Assembly (NCBI RefSeq): GCF_019264485.1
Contig: NZ_JAHVAA010000014.1
Coordinates: 62,001 to 126,000 of the forward strand
DNA from: Sediminibacterium sp.
GTDB lineage: Bacteria > Bacteroidota > Bacteroidia > Chitinophagales > Chitinophagaceae
Length of the DNA stretch: 64,000 nucleotides
Direction of reading: 5' to 3'
Under the pieces are notes generated by a model. It saw nothing but the letters and a program-made list of their open reading frames with translations. It was not told the DNA's origin and searched no databases. The position numbers and the translations under genes are program-made. This document shows positions 1-9,267 of this stretch, one piece after another (the first letter of the stretch is position 1; each line of letters begins with the position of its first letter).

Positions 1-439
1 TACAGAGTTGAAAAGATGCTTTCCGCTTTGGGTACCAGGGGTATTTTGGTCCATTGAAATAAATCTCAATTTCGTCAGCAGATCTTACCTGCAAAAAATC
101 CAACCCAACCGATGCTGAAGTCTGGGTAAATAAAAAGACAGTTTGTTTCCATGCAAACAATCTGTCTTTTTCTTTTTCAGAAAAATCATCCAGAAGAAAT
201 ACCATGGAATACCTGTTCATTTCGTCGAAGCCTCCATCCTTTTCGGGCAGGTAGAGATCATCCTGTTTGACATAACCGCTTACTGATTTTTTTTCAGGCC
301 AACATAGCCAATCTCGACCATTTGTAAATATATGTTCTCCCTTTTCAAAGAGGCTGGCGTTTCTATATACTTGTACTACTTTTAGGGGTCGCTTTACATT
401 AATTACTTTATTCTTACTCATTGGTTCAATATTAGACAT
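1..439 (-). CDS. Hypothetical protein, cut by the left edge
   Basis: An open frame runs from ATG at 439 (second in-frame ATG at 421) to base 1 with no stop, so at least 146 codons are present and the C-terminus is outside the window. I do not recognise the family. The visible product is soluble-looking, without signal peptide or membrane segment, and rich in aromatic and charged residues (for example a GRDWLCWPEKK stretch near residue 37). It is transcribed away from the DUF3494 lipoprotein. The unbroken frame and ordinary amino-acid make-up support a real gene; function is unknown. Confidence 0.55.
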   Translation of the reverse strand, partial: MSNIEPMSKNKVINVKRPLKVVQVYRNASLFEKGEHIFTNGRDWLCWPEKKSVSGYVKQDDLYLPEKDGGFDEMNRYSMVFLLDDFSEKEKDRLFAWKQTVFLFTQTSASVGLDFLQVRSADEIEIYFNGPKYPWYPKRKASFQLC

Positions 440-894
440 TTTCTTAGTGAGACTATTAAGAAAATAGAAGTAAAAGTATTCGCTTATTTCTTTTCATATT
501 GAACTATACAAAAATACCTAGCTAAGCACTCTTTTGAACTATACTTTCGTACTAACGGATATTCGCCTGTAAAGAAATGAAGTTGAGTCTGAAACTATCA
601 CTATTTACTATACGAAAAATATATTCGCTCAATTGTGCATGAAGCATACACTAAAATAGCACTATGAGTACATTTTGAATTTTAAAGGTATCGTCGTTAC
701 AGATGAATGCACCAATAAGTACCTACTTTTTGACTAACAGTCTTCAACTCAATTATCTGTTTCATTTATTTTCACTTAGATAAGTGAAATATACAAATCA
801 TAGCTATTATCCTGTAACATAGGTGGCACAGTGTTAGTATAGTTTTGTATTGTCTCATTCTGCAAATTTTAAAGCAGCTATGATACAATATATT
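440..894. other. Intergenic stretch between divergent genes
   Basis: About 450 AT-rich bases between the left-edge gene (minus) and the Big_5/DUF3494 lipoprotein (plus). I see no convincing ORF or RNA gene. The only clear signal is a -7 type box at 840-847 for the plus-strand gene. Confidence 0.5.
840..847 (+). promoter_or_regulatory. Bacteroidota -7 promoter box (TAGTTTTG)
   Basis: Matches TAnnTTTG exactly. It would start transcription near 851-853, which excludes the TTG at 850 as start of the following gene and favours ATG 880 or 895. No clear -33 TTTG partner is seen. Confidence 0.45.
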
Positions 895-3384
895 ATGAGA
901 ATAACATTACACAAGCTTAGTAATAGACTAACAACTGTTGGAGATACTCTATTAAAACTTTTTAACTATAAATGGTGTACCGCATTGGTACTTATTTTTT
1001 TTGCAGCAGGTTGCAAAAAGGTAGTAGAAGAAGTTGGACTTTCAGGACTTTGCCCGGCAGTATTAACTACTACTCCTGCAAATAATGCTACAGGTGTTAA
1101 CTTGAATAGCAATATTACCGCAGGTTTTAATGAGGCATTAGATCCATCATCCGTCAATGTATCGACATTCCTAGTAACACAGGGCACAACTCCTATCGCT
1201 GGTGTAATAAGTTATAGTGGCGTAACTGCTACATTTACACCAACCAATAATCTTATGCCGAATACAGTGTATACCGGCAGACTTACAACAGGTATTAAAG
1301 ATCCGGCTAAAAATGCGATGATCGCGGATTTTACTTGGAGTTTTACCACAGGTGCGGGACCAGATATTGTACCGCCAACAATCACTTCAACTGATCCTGA
1401 GAATGCAGCTATCGGTGTATCACTCAACAAAAAAATTGCTGTAGCTTTTAGTGAACCCATGGATTCTCTGGCTGTTACAAAAAGTTTCACTTTAGCTAAT
1501 ACCACTTCAGGAGGTAGCGTTGTTGTTGGTTCTGTCTCTTATTCAGGCTTAACTGCCGTATTCTTCCCTACCAATGATTTGTTAGCAAATACAACTTATG
1601 CAGCTACTATCACAACTTCTGCAAAAGATCTTGCTGGCAATACTTTAGTTGCCAACTATGTTTTTAATTTTACAACAGGTGCCGCACCTGATGTAACAAG
1701 ACCCGTAGTAAATTCTACAACTCCAATAAATACTGCTACAAACGTTCCACTCAACTCAAAGTTAACGGCTACATTCAGTGAAGCGATGGATCCTGTTACT
1801 ATATCGAGTAGCAGTTTCAAATTAAACCAGGGTTCAACAAGTGTTCCGGGTACTGTTACCTATACAGGAATGATTGCTACTTTTGCACCCACAGCCACCC
1901 TGTTAGCAAATACTGTTTACACAGCAGTTATTACACAGGCCGCCACGGACCTTGCGGGAAATGCCTTACTTACTGATTATACCTGGTCATTTACAACCGG
2001 AGCAGCTCCGGATATAGTTCGTCCTACAGTTGTCAGTTCAGACCCTTTGAATGCGGCTACCGGAGTTGCACTTAATAAAAGAGTAACAGCCACATTCAGC
2101 GAAGTAATGGATCCGTTATCCATCAACACGCAGACATTTACTTTAAGAAATGGAACTATTACAGTTATAGGAACTGTAACTTATAATGGTCTTATAGCCA
2201 CATTTACACCGCAAACCAATCTTGCTGCATCTACCGTATACACAGCAACAATAACTACTGGTGCTAAAGATCTTGCAGGCAATACTATTGCAACAAATTA
2301 TACATGGTCTTTCACTACAGCTGCAGCTCCTGATGCTTTAAGACCTACAGTTGTTTCTACTGATCCTGTCAACAATGCAATAGGTGTAGCATTAAACAAA
2401 ATAATTACTGTAACATTCAGTGAGTCGATGAATCCTGCATCTATTAATGCTTCCTCATTCTTAGTTAGAAATGGTACTGTTCCTATCGCAGGAACAATCA
2501 CTTATTCTGGCTTAATAGCAACTTTTACTCCAGCTTCCAATCTGCTGGCAAACATAAATTATGTTGCCACAATTACTACAGCTGTTGCAGATCTGGCGGG
2601 TAATACGTTAGCAGCAAATTATGTTTGGAATTTCACAACACTCACACCTCCTCCTTCATTAGGATCTGCAGCTGCATTTGGTGCATTTGGTGGTAGTGCA
2701 GGAGTAACCAATCAGGGTTTAAATACGGTAATTAATAATGGTGGATTGGGCACTACAGCTGCTTCAACACTTGTTACCGGTTTCCATGATGGATTAACAG
2801 CGGATGTATACACAGAAACACCCCTGAATAAAGGAAATGTAACTGGTGGAATTTTTACAGCTCCTCCCGCTCCGGGAACATCAACTTCATTTACTAAAGC
2901 AACGCTGGCACTTTCGGATGCCACTACAGCTTATAACAGCATTTCTCCTGCTTCAAAACCGGGTGGAACAGATCCAGGTGCAGGTGAATTAGGCGGTCTT
3001 ACATTAGCACCAGGAATTTATAAATCTGCAAGCGGAACATTTAAAATAAGCAATGGTAATCTGGTTTTAGATGCCAAAGGCGATCCGAATGCAGTTTGGA
3101 TATTCCAAACAGATGCCGGATTAACAGTGGGTATAGCCGGCCCAGCAGGTGCTCGTAGTGTAACTATGATCAATGGAGGCCTCGCTAAAAATGTTTTCTG
3201 GTATGTAGGAAGTTCAGCTACCATTAATGGTGCTGGTGGTGGAATTATGTCTGGCAATATTATTGCCGCACAAGGTGTTACTTTCTCTACAGCAGGAAAT
3301 GCTGTACAAACAGTTTTAAATGGTCGGGCACTTTCTTTAAATGCTTCCGTAACCATGGTGAATACAACTATCAACGTTCAATAA
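895..3384 (+). CDS. Lipoprotein with five Big_5 Ig-like modules and ice-binding-like DUF3494 domain
   Basis: Surface-type lipoprotein of about 829 residues. From ATG 895 a signal peptide leads to a lipobox ending at Cys40 (FAAGC). Five Ig-like Big_5 modules of about 107 residues follow (DNA period about 321-328 bases, roughly 1057-2650), each opening with a PxxxxTxPxxxAxGV-type strand and closing with a W/NFTT motif. The C-terminal 240 residues (2658-3381) are a DUF3494 domain, the beta-helix fold of bacterial ice-binding proteins, which elsewhere also serves adhesion. In-frame ATG 880 and TTG 850 are other possible starts, but the promoter box argues against 850. The OmpA protein 76 bases downstream is probably co-transcribed. 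Binding to ice is not shown by sequence; an adhesive or surface-structural role is equally possible. Confidence 0.88.
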   Translation: MRITLHKLSNRLTTVGDTLLKLFNYKWCTALVLIFFAAGCKKVVEEVGLSGLCPAVLTTTPANNATGVNLNSNITAGFNEALDPSSVNVSTFLVTQGTTPIAGVISYSGVTATFTPTNNLMPNTVYTGRLTTGIKDPAKNAMIADFTWSFTTGAGPDIVPPTITSTDPENAAIGVSLNKKIAVAFSEPMDSLAVTKSFTLANTTSGGSVVVGSVSYSGLTAVFFPTNDLLANTTYAATITTSAKDLAGNTLVANYVFNFTTGAAPDVTRPVVNSTTPINTATNVPLNSKLTATFSEAMDPVTISSSSFKLNQGSTSVPGTVTYTGMIATFAPTATLLANTVYTAVITQAATDLAGNALLTDYTWSFTTGAAPDIVRPTVVSSDPLNAATGVALNKRVTATFSEVMDPLSINTQTFTLRNGTITVIGTVTYNGLIATFTPQTNLAASTVYTATITTGAKDLAGNTIATNYTWSFTTAAAPDALRPTVVSTDPVNNAIGVALNKIITVTFSESMNPASINASSFLVRNGTVPIAGTITYSGLIATFTPASNLLANINYVATITTAVADLAGNTLAANYVWNFTTLTPPPSLGSAAAFGAFGGSAGVTNQGLNTVINNGGLGTTAASTLVTGFHDGLTADVYTETPLNKGNVTGGIFTAPPAPGTSTSFTKATLALSDATTAYNSISPASKPGGTDPGAGELGGLTLAPGIYKSASGTFKISNGNLVLDAKGDPNAVWIFQTDAGLTVGIAGPAGARSVTMINGGLAKNVFWYVGSSATINGAGGGIMSGNIIAAQGVTFSTAGNAVQTVLNGRALSLNASVTMVNTTINVQ
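1057..2650 (+). repeat. Five tandem in-frame modules of about 321 bp (Big_5)
   Basis: Module boundaries recur at about 1351, 1679, 2000, 2321 and 2640, at the codons for the GAAPD-type linker. The repeats are diverged in DNA but clearly homologous in protein, so the array is an old internal duplication rather than a fresh expansion. Confidence 0.8.
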
Positions 3385-3460
3385 AATCTAAGTTACCCGC
3401 AGGATTAAATTAATTCTGCGGGCTAACGTTAACCAAACAGCAACTATTAAACAACGCATT

Positions 3461-5461
3461 ATGTCACACTTTTATAAATCTCTTCAGCAATTCATCGCAC
3501 TGATACTGATGGTAAGTTTTACAGGCTTAACAGCGGGTGCACAGAAACCAAATCGTGTACAACCTACCTGGTGGTTCGGACAATCAGGTGCCATTAATTT
3601 CAATCAATATCGCGGTACCACCCAAATGCTCAATAGTGGTTTGAGTGTTCCTACTGCCTTTCACAAAGGCAATAGTATTCGTCCGTATATTTCCATACTA
3701 ACAGAATATCGTCCTAATAAAACATTGGGTGGCATGTTAAATGTGGCATGGGATAATCGTGGTGGAGAATTTGAAACAGTTATGGCTCCATGTAATTGTC
3801 CAGCTGACCTGTCAACAGGTCTCAGTTATTTAGCCATTGAACCCAGCTTAAGAATCGCTCCATTTTCGTCTGCTTTTTATGTTTTTGTAGGCCCAACAGT
3901 TGGTATCAATTTATCAAAAGCATTTACTTATAAACAGGAAAAACAAACAGACGTCAGGGCTGACTGGAGTGATATCCGTAAGACTATAATCTCTGCTCAG
4001 GCTGGTTTAGGCATTGATATTCCAGTTTCGGCACGTAACAGTGAAACGCAAATGACTTTATCGCCTTTTGCTTCTTTTCAGACAGATCTGGGTAATTCAC
4101 CACGTTCTGTTGAAACATGGTCGATATATACTGTTCGCACGGGAGTTGCTTTAAAATTCGGGACCAAAAAAACGGCATTGAAAAAAGTTCCTGATGCAGT
4201 TATCGTTACTCCTAAAACAGTAGTAACAGAAAAAACAGTTGTTACCGTTGAAGAAAAAGAAATATTTTTTACTGTACGTGCACCTAAAATTATACCTGCA
4301 CAAAGACAAGTAAAAGAGACTTTCCCATTACGGAGTTCTGTATTCTTTGATATGGGGTCCAGTAATATTCCAGCCAGATATGTACAACTCAATAAAACAG
4401 AAGCCTCAAATTTCAAAGAAGAAGCATTACAACAAAACCAACCAGATAATCTGAACGCAGGTCGTTCAGCCAGACAAATGGCCGTATACTATAATATCCT
4501 TAATATCAAAGGAGATCGTTTAAGGAATAGTCCGAATAGCTCTATTACTTTAACCGGTGCTTCTGTCAATAACCCAGAAGAAGGAAAATTAATGGCGGAG
4601 AATATCAAAACCTATCTCGTTACTAATTTTGGTATTGACCCATCAAGAATTAATACTACCGGCAGAAGTAAACCTATGGTTCCATCTGAGCAACCCAATG
4701 CTACACAAGATCTCGACTTATTGCGCGAAGGAGACAGAAGAGTTGATATTGAAAGTAATTCAACTGAACTATTATTACAAGTAGGGGGAAGCAGTTCACC
4801 TTTTTTAAAACCCGTTCAATTCACTTCTTATCAGGTTGATCCGTTAGATAGTCATGTAATATTGAATACAGAAGGTGCCAGTACACTTATGAAATCATGG
4901 TCGGTGGAAGTCATTGATGAGAAAGGATTCTCTAAGTATTATGGCCCCTTTTATACAGACAGGGCATCTATTCCCGGTTCAACAATTTTGGGGGATAATG
5001 CATCTGGTAATTATAAGATTATCATGACTGGTGAAACTGTTAGCGGACGTTCAATTAAAAAGGAAAGTTCAGTAAGCTTAATGAAAACTGAAAAGGGTAA
5101 GGAAGAGGGCCTTCGCTATAGTATTTTATTTGATTTTGATAAAGCAGATGCTCTCTCCTCTTACGAAAAATTTCTGACCGATGTAGTTACACCATTGATC
5201 CCTGAGAATGGAACTGTGATCATTCACGGACACACAGATATTATTGGAGATGAAAAATATAATCATACACTGTCACATGAGAGAGCTATGGGCACACAAA
5301 AGATTATAGAAAATGCCTTAAACAGAGCTGGAAAAAGAAACGTGAAATTTGAAAGTTTTGGATTCGGCGAAGACCAAAATCTTGCCCCATTCAATAATAA
5401 ATTTCCAGAAGAAAGATTTTATAACAGATCAGTGATTATTGATATTATTCCAGGAAAGTAA
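3461..5461 (+). CDS. OmpA-family outer-membrane protein with two OmpA-like domains
   Basis: 666 residues. A Sec signal peptide (residues 1-27, ending AGAQ) is followed by a predicted outer-membrane beta-barrel-like region to about residue 240 and a linker rich in T/V/K. A first, divergent OmpA-like region lies at about 289-432 (VFFDMGSSNIP opening, INTTGRSKP and DRRVDIE closing features) and carries an insertion after its first strand. A second, more typical OmpA domain is at about 552-666 (LFDFDKADAL, HGHTDIIG, a C-terminal R-V-I motif), expected to bind peptidoglycan. It lies just downstream of the DUF3494 lipoprotein on the same strand and may anchor or assemble it at the cell surface; that partnership is inference from position. 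Confidence 0.85.
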   Translation: MSHFYKSLQQFIALILMVSFTGLTAGAQKPNRVQPTWWFGQSGAINFNQYRGTTQMLNSGLSVPTAFHKGNSIRPYISILTEYRPNKTLGGMLNVAWDNRGGEFETVMAPCNCPADLSTGLSYLAIEPSLRIAPFSSAFYVFVGPTVGINLSKAFTYKQEKQTDVRADWSDIRKTIISAQAGLGIDIPVSARNSETQMTLSPFASFQTDLGNSPRSVETWSIYTVRTGVALKFGTKKTALKKVPDAVIVTPKTVVTEKTVVTVEEKEIFFTVRAPKIIPAQRQVKETFPLRSSVFFDMGSSNIPARYVQLNKTEASNFKEEALQQNQPDNLNAGRSARQMAVYYNILNIKGDRLRNSPNSSITLTGASVNNPEEGKLMAENIKTYLVTNFGIDPSRINTTGRSKPMVPSEQPNATQDLDLLREGDRRVDIESNSTELLLQVGGSSSPFLKPVQFTSYQVDPLDSHVILNTEGASTLMKSWSVEVIDEKGFSKYYGPFYTDRASIPGSTILGDNASGNYKIIMTGETVSGRSIKKESSVSLMKTEKGKEEGLRYSILFDFDKADALSSYEKFLTDVVTPLIPENGTVIIHGHTDIIGDEKYNHTLSHERAMGTQKIIENALNRAGKRNVKFESFGFGEDQNLAPFNNKFPEERFYNRSVIIDIIPGK

Positions 5462-5478
5462 TAAATTGATGAACTCAT

Positions 5479-5518
5479 AAGGAGAGCTGGTTATATAAAA
5501 CTGGCTCTTCTTATTTTT
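5479..5518 (+). terminator. Rho-independent terminator after the OmpA gene
   Basis: A 14-bp stem with G-U pairs (5479-5492 with 5499-5512) and a 6-base loop is followed by an ATTTTTA tract. It lies 18 bases after the OmpA stop codon. Confidence 0.65.
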
Positions 5519-5610
5519 AGATTACCTGTAAAAGCTTAATATCAACTTACACTGTTTTAAAAGCTAGTTCACCTGTATTTCGGGACACTTGTTTTTTGAT
5601 TCAAGAAAAA

Positions 5611-5700
5611 CGAAGAATATCGAACAGAGAACCTTTAGATTCTCCATATCCAATTCAAAAATATTGGACGTTCGATACTCTTTGCCGGATATTGAATATT
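5611..5700. repeat. Degenerate inverted short-word region (TATCGAAC words)
   Basis: TATCGAAC at 5618-5625 is repeated inverted as GTTCGATA at 5670-5677, with related GAATAT/ATATTC words around. It lies between convergent genes (OmpA and galE). Resemblance to the better word arrays elsewhere in the window is suggestive only. Confidence 0.3.
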
Positions 5701-5713
5701 AAACCATCAGAAA

Positions 5714-6724
5714 CTATATACTATTTTCCCATTTCCAAGCTGACCTGATCATTTCATCCAACCCCAATTCAGCTTTCCATTTAAGTATTCTATTGGCTTT
5801 TGAAGCGTCGGCATAAATACATTCAATATCGCCTGCCCGCCTTCCTCCAATCTGATAATTGAGTGTTGTTCCTGTAACTCTTTGAAAAGCATTTATCAAC
5901 TGCATCACTGAAAATCCATTCCCGGTACCCAAATTGAATATTTCAAACGCTGATTCATATTTCCTATTGAGCAACCGTTCTGTAGCCAGCACATGGGCTT
6001 TTGCAAGGTCTACTACATGAATAAAATCGCGGATACAGGTGCCATCGGCTGTGTTGTAATCATCGCCAAATACGGTAAGTTTTTCTCTTTTCCCTACCCC
6101 CGTTTGTGTAATAAAAGGCATCAGGTTATTTGGTATTCCTCTGGGCAACTCGCCTATTAAAGCAGATTCATGTGCTCCTACCGGGTTGAAATACCGTAAT
6201 ACAATTATATCTGCAAAACCATTTGCAGCGGAACTCTCCAATATTTCCTCTCCCATCTGCTTGGTACTTCCATATGCAGATAAGGCTTTTTTAAAAGGAC
6301 TGTTTTCCGTTACCGGCAATTTATCTGGTTCTCCATAAACAGTAGCTGATGAAGAAAATACAATATTCCTGACCCTGTATTTTTTCATACTCAGCAAAAC
6401 GTTCATCAGCGACCCAAGGTTATTCTGGTAATAGAAAAGTGGATTTGCAACAGATTCAGATACTGATTTTAAGGCAGCGAAATGAATGACTGCATCAATT
6501 TTGTATTGCTGAAAAATAGTTTGAGTAGCTTCGTAATCACACAAATCAATCTCAAGAAATACAGGTTCCCTTTTCGTAATTTCCTGAATACGCGATAAAA
6601 TGAAGATATCAGCATTACTCAGGTTATCTGCTATAATTACATTAAACCCAGCTTGCAATAATTCAACTACTGTATGAGAACCTATATAGCCTAATCCACC
6701 GGTTACCAATATATTCTTTTCCAC
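5714..6724 (-). CDS. galE: UDP-glucose/UDP-GlcNAc 4-epimerase
   Basis: 336 residues, the usual GalE length; the start codon is GTG. It interconverts UDP-galactose and UDP-glucose (and often UDP-GalNAc and UDP-GlcNAc) with bound NAD in the cytoplasm. Visible: the Rossmann motif GGLGYIGSH (9-17), the FSSSATVYG segment and the catalytic YGSTK (Tyr151, Lys155). It is the last gene of the glycan locus, 87 bases after the NahK-like kinase, so a role in feeding GalNAc-derived sugars into UDP-GlcNAc or glycolysis fits. Whether it accepts N-acetylated sugars cannot be decided by eye. Confidence 0.93.
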   Translation of the reverse strand: MEKNILVTGGLGYIGSHTVVELLQAGFNVIIADNLSNADIFILSRIQEITKREPVFLEIDLCDYEATQTIFQQYKIDAVIHFAALKSVSESVANPLFYYQNNLGSLMNVLLSMKKYRVRNIVFSSSATVYGEPDKLPVTENSPFKKALSAYGSTKQMGEEILESSAANGFADIIVLRYFNPVGAHESALIGELPRGIPNNLMPFITQTGVGKREKLTVFGDDYNTADGTCIRDFIHVVDLAKAHVLATERLLNRKYESAFEIFNLGTGNGFSVMQLINAFQRVTGTTLNYQIGGRRAGDIECIYADASKANRILKWKAELGLDEMIRSAWKWENSI

Positions 6725-6811
6725 TTTTACAGAAATTATTAGCCTATTAAGTTGTTTTAACTATCCTCACTATCCAAAGACAGATATACTATCTACAGAC
6801 CACTTTATATT

Positions 6812-7867
6812 TTACAGGTATTTCCCAACAATCCGGGTAAAACACTCCTTCTCTTTTTGATAGGCCTGTAATAATGCAACCTGGTTTTGCGCACGAACTA
6901 AATTGTGTTTATCGTATCTGGCCTGGTAATAAATATCTCCATTGATATAATCAGTAAAAAAACGGATAGCCTGCATATATATCATGAACTCACCGGCATA
7001 TATGAAATGTTCTTTTTCATCGTTTGTCAATTCTTTCCCCATTTCACTAAGATATCCGGCCGTAATAGCCTCAAAAAAATCAGGCCTGACAATCACTTTT
7101 GAAAAATCTTTTTCATCTTCATTGCAGGGGGAAAGATAGGTTCTGAACATATCACCCAAATCGCTGATAAAATAGCCTGGCATTACCGTATCCAAATCAA
7201 TTACACATAAGCCTTTATCGAGTTTATCAAACAGTACATTGCTTATTTTAGTATCGTGATGGGTTACCCGCAATTTAAAAGTTGATTGCCTTTTTATTCG
7301 CTCGTAAACATCCACTATATATGACCAGTCTTTTAATTGTCTGATCAACTCAGCAGATTCTGCTAACCGTTTTTTATTTCCTGTTTCAATTATTGTTAAA
7401 AACTGGTTGTATCGTAAAGCAAGGTCGTGGAATGATGGAATAGTAATTTTAAGTTTTGTTACATCTATCCCTTTCAGTTTTTTTGTAAACCTACCAAACT
7501 GTGTGGCAGCTTCAAAAGCCTGCTCTGGTGTTTCAACAATATCTTTCGAATATGATCCCGGAACAAATGGGAAAGCCCTGTAAAAGTCTTCCTCATTTGC
7601 GTATACCATCGACTTACCATTAACAGCCTGCAACGGAGAAACAAATAAATAGTCTGGGTTATGTATTTTCAAAAAACCGGCGATTAAATCTATATTTTGC
7701 TCTATATCGCCCGGTTTTTTAAAAACATTTGTATTTATTTTCTGTACAATAAAAGCATTACCGTTTTCAGAAATTTTCCAGGTATTGTTAATCAATCCAC
7801 TACCAAAATTTTCTACTACCAATGACTTTTCTACAATTCCATACTGGTTTAATACTGATTCAAGCAT
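6812..7867 (-). CDS. Phosphotransferase-family sugar kinase, N-acetylhexosamine 1-kinase-like
   Basis: 351 residues of the APH/choline-kinase fold. The catalytic loop THHDTKISN (about residue 203) and the metal-binding IDLDT (about 224) match the HxDxxxxN and DxD pattern of N-acetylhexosamine 1-kinases such as bifidobacterial NahK, which phosphorylate GlcNAc and GalNAc at C1. No signal peptide, so it is cytoplasmic. It lies between the GH109 gene (23-base gap) and galE, the company expected for an enzyme that traps the GalNAc released by GH109. Assignment to NahK rests on motif plus context; another sugar or alcohol substrate is possible. Confidence 0.75.
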   Translation of the reverse strand: MLESVLNQYGIVEKSLVVENFGSGLINNTWKISENGNAFIVQKINTNVFKKPGDIEQNIDLIAGFLKIHNPDYLFVSPLQAVNGKSMVYANEEDFYRAFPFVPGSYSKDIVETPEQAFEAATQFGRFTKKLKGIDVTKLKITIPSFHDLALRYNQFLTIIETGNKKRLAESAELIRQLKDWSYIVDVYERIKRQSTFKLRVTHHDTKISNVLFDKLDKGLCVIDLDTVMPGYFISDLGDMFRTYLSPCNEDEKDFSKVIVRPDFFEAITAGYLSEMGKELTNDEKEHFIYAGEFMIYMQAIRFFTDYINGDIYYQARYDKHNLVRAQNQVALLQAYQKEKECFTRIVGKYL

Positions 7868-7890
7868 GAACGTTCTCTTAATTAGGCCTT

Positions 7891-9249
7891 TTAATATTCA
7901 TCATTTAATGCAAAAACGGGCTTTCTGTACATCCATTGTCCGCCAGTAAAATCAGGAAACTCAATTGTTTCATTTCCTTTTTCTATCGACATTTCACTTA
8001 ATGGTGTAATGGCACTCCAGGCTGCCGCATCATACACGTCCATTGGTGTTGGTGCATTTCTTTTTATTGATTCAACAAAAGAATGAATAACGTAAAAGTC
8101 CATGCCACCATGTCCGGAACCCTGAGCTTCCTTGCTCCATTTTGCCCATAATGGGTGATCATACTTATCCAGCCAAATCTTAGCCTCATCCCACTGGTGA
8201 GGCTTTGGAGATTTTCCTTCAATATAAATCCCTCTGTTTAAATCCATCCATATCCCCTCTGTTCCCTGCACACGGAAACCTAATGAGTAAGGTCGTGGCA
8301 AATTGGTATCATGCTGTAATAAAATTGTTTCCCCGTTTGCACAGCCAATTGATGTGGTTACTACATCGCCTAGCTTAAACTTAATCTTAGCATTAGGATG
8401 ATCAGGACCACAATTTTTTATCACATGTTCATGTAATCCTCTTGCCTTTGTTGAGAAAGATGAGATATTCACAAACCTGTTTCCACGATTAATATTTATA
8501 CAATGTGCAATAGGCCCAATTCCATGTGTTGGGTATAAATCTCCATTTCTGTGAATCGAATGATGTGTTCTCCAGCTTGCTTCGCTCCAGGCTTTATCAC
8601 CAATCTCACATCCTCCACCATACGCTTTCGTACCATTGTTAAATTTCACATCTCTCAAATCATGTTGATAGCCACCCTGAAGATGTATCATTTCGCCAAA
8701 TAAGCCCTGCCTTACCATATTCAGTATAGCCATTACATCTCTTCGATAGCATACGTTCTCGAGCATCATTACATGCGCTTTGTATTTTTCCGCTGCTTTT
8801 ACAACATCCCAATGATCCTGCAATGTGATACCGATCATTACTTCACTACCAATGTATTTAATTCCTGCTTCTATGGAACCAATAATCATCTCTTTATGCC
8901 ATTCCCATGGAGTTGCGATGATAATTCCGTCTATGCCTCCTTTCATTTCAAGCATTTTTTTCCATGCATAGAGATCGCCGGTAAAAATCTGAGGCATTTT
9001 TTTACCGCTCTTTACAACCATTTCTTTTGACCTCGTAAGCATTCTATCATCAATATCACAAATAGCAACCAACTCCACATCATTTCTTCTTAGTACCAGG
9101 TCAAGGTGGTTTTGCCCGCGGAGGCCAACACCAATCATGGCAATTTTAATTTTTGTATCCGCTGCTGAAGCAAATAATTTATCCGCTGGTAATATGGCCA
9201 GCGTTGCAGCAGCAAGTCCTGTATTTTTTACAAATTCTTTCCTGTTCAT
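7891..9249 (-). CDS. GH109 alpha-N-acetylgalactosaminidase (Gfo/Idh/MocA fold)
   Basis: About 452 residues from ATG 9249 (a TTG three codons upstream is also open). Exported: the N-terminus NRKEFVKNTGLAAATLAIL is Tat-like with RK instead of RR. The NAD-binding motif GVGLRG is at 40-45, and EVMIGITLQDHW, MLENVCYRRDVMA and the active-site YPTHGIGPIAH (about 237) follow closely the Elizabethkingia enzyme that cleaves terminal alpha-GalNAc (blood group A type) by an NAD-dependent elimination/hydration mechanism. The start of the DUF3472 gene's stop is only about 18 bases upstream. Within the locus it is the one clear glycosidase and sets the predicted substrate as GalNAc-capped glycan. Confidence 0.88.
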   Translation of the reverse strand: MNRKEFVKNTGLAAATLAILPADKLFASAADTKIKIAMIGVGLRGQNHLDLVLRRNDVELVAICDIDDRMLTRSKEMVVKSGKKMPQIFTGDLYAWKKMLEMKGGIDGIIIATPWEWHKEMIIGSIEAGIKYIGSEVMIGITLQDHWDVVKAAEKYKAHVMMLENVCYRRDVMAILNMVRQGLFGEMIHLQGGYQHDLRDVKFNNGTKAYGGGCEIGDKAWSEASWRTHHSIHRNGDLYPTHGIGPIAHCININRGNRFVNISSFSTKARGLHEHVIKNCGPDHPNAKIKFKLGDVVTTSIGCANGETILLQHDTNLPRPYSLGFRVQGTEGIWMDLNRGIYIEGKSPKPHQWDEAKIWLDKYDHPLWAKWSKEAQGSGHGGMDFYVIHSFVESIKRNAPTPMDVYDAAAWSAITPLSEMSIEKGNETIEFPDFTGGQWMYRKPVFALNDEY

Positions 9250-9267
9250 TGTGTTCAATTTTTATTG

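Noticed and set aside
3018-3374. 118-residue ORF opposite the DUF3494 domain, and similar long reverse frames over the Big_5 repeats
   Set aside because: Antisense shadows of a repetitive gene; the plus-strand product has clear domains.
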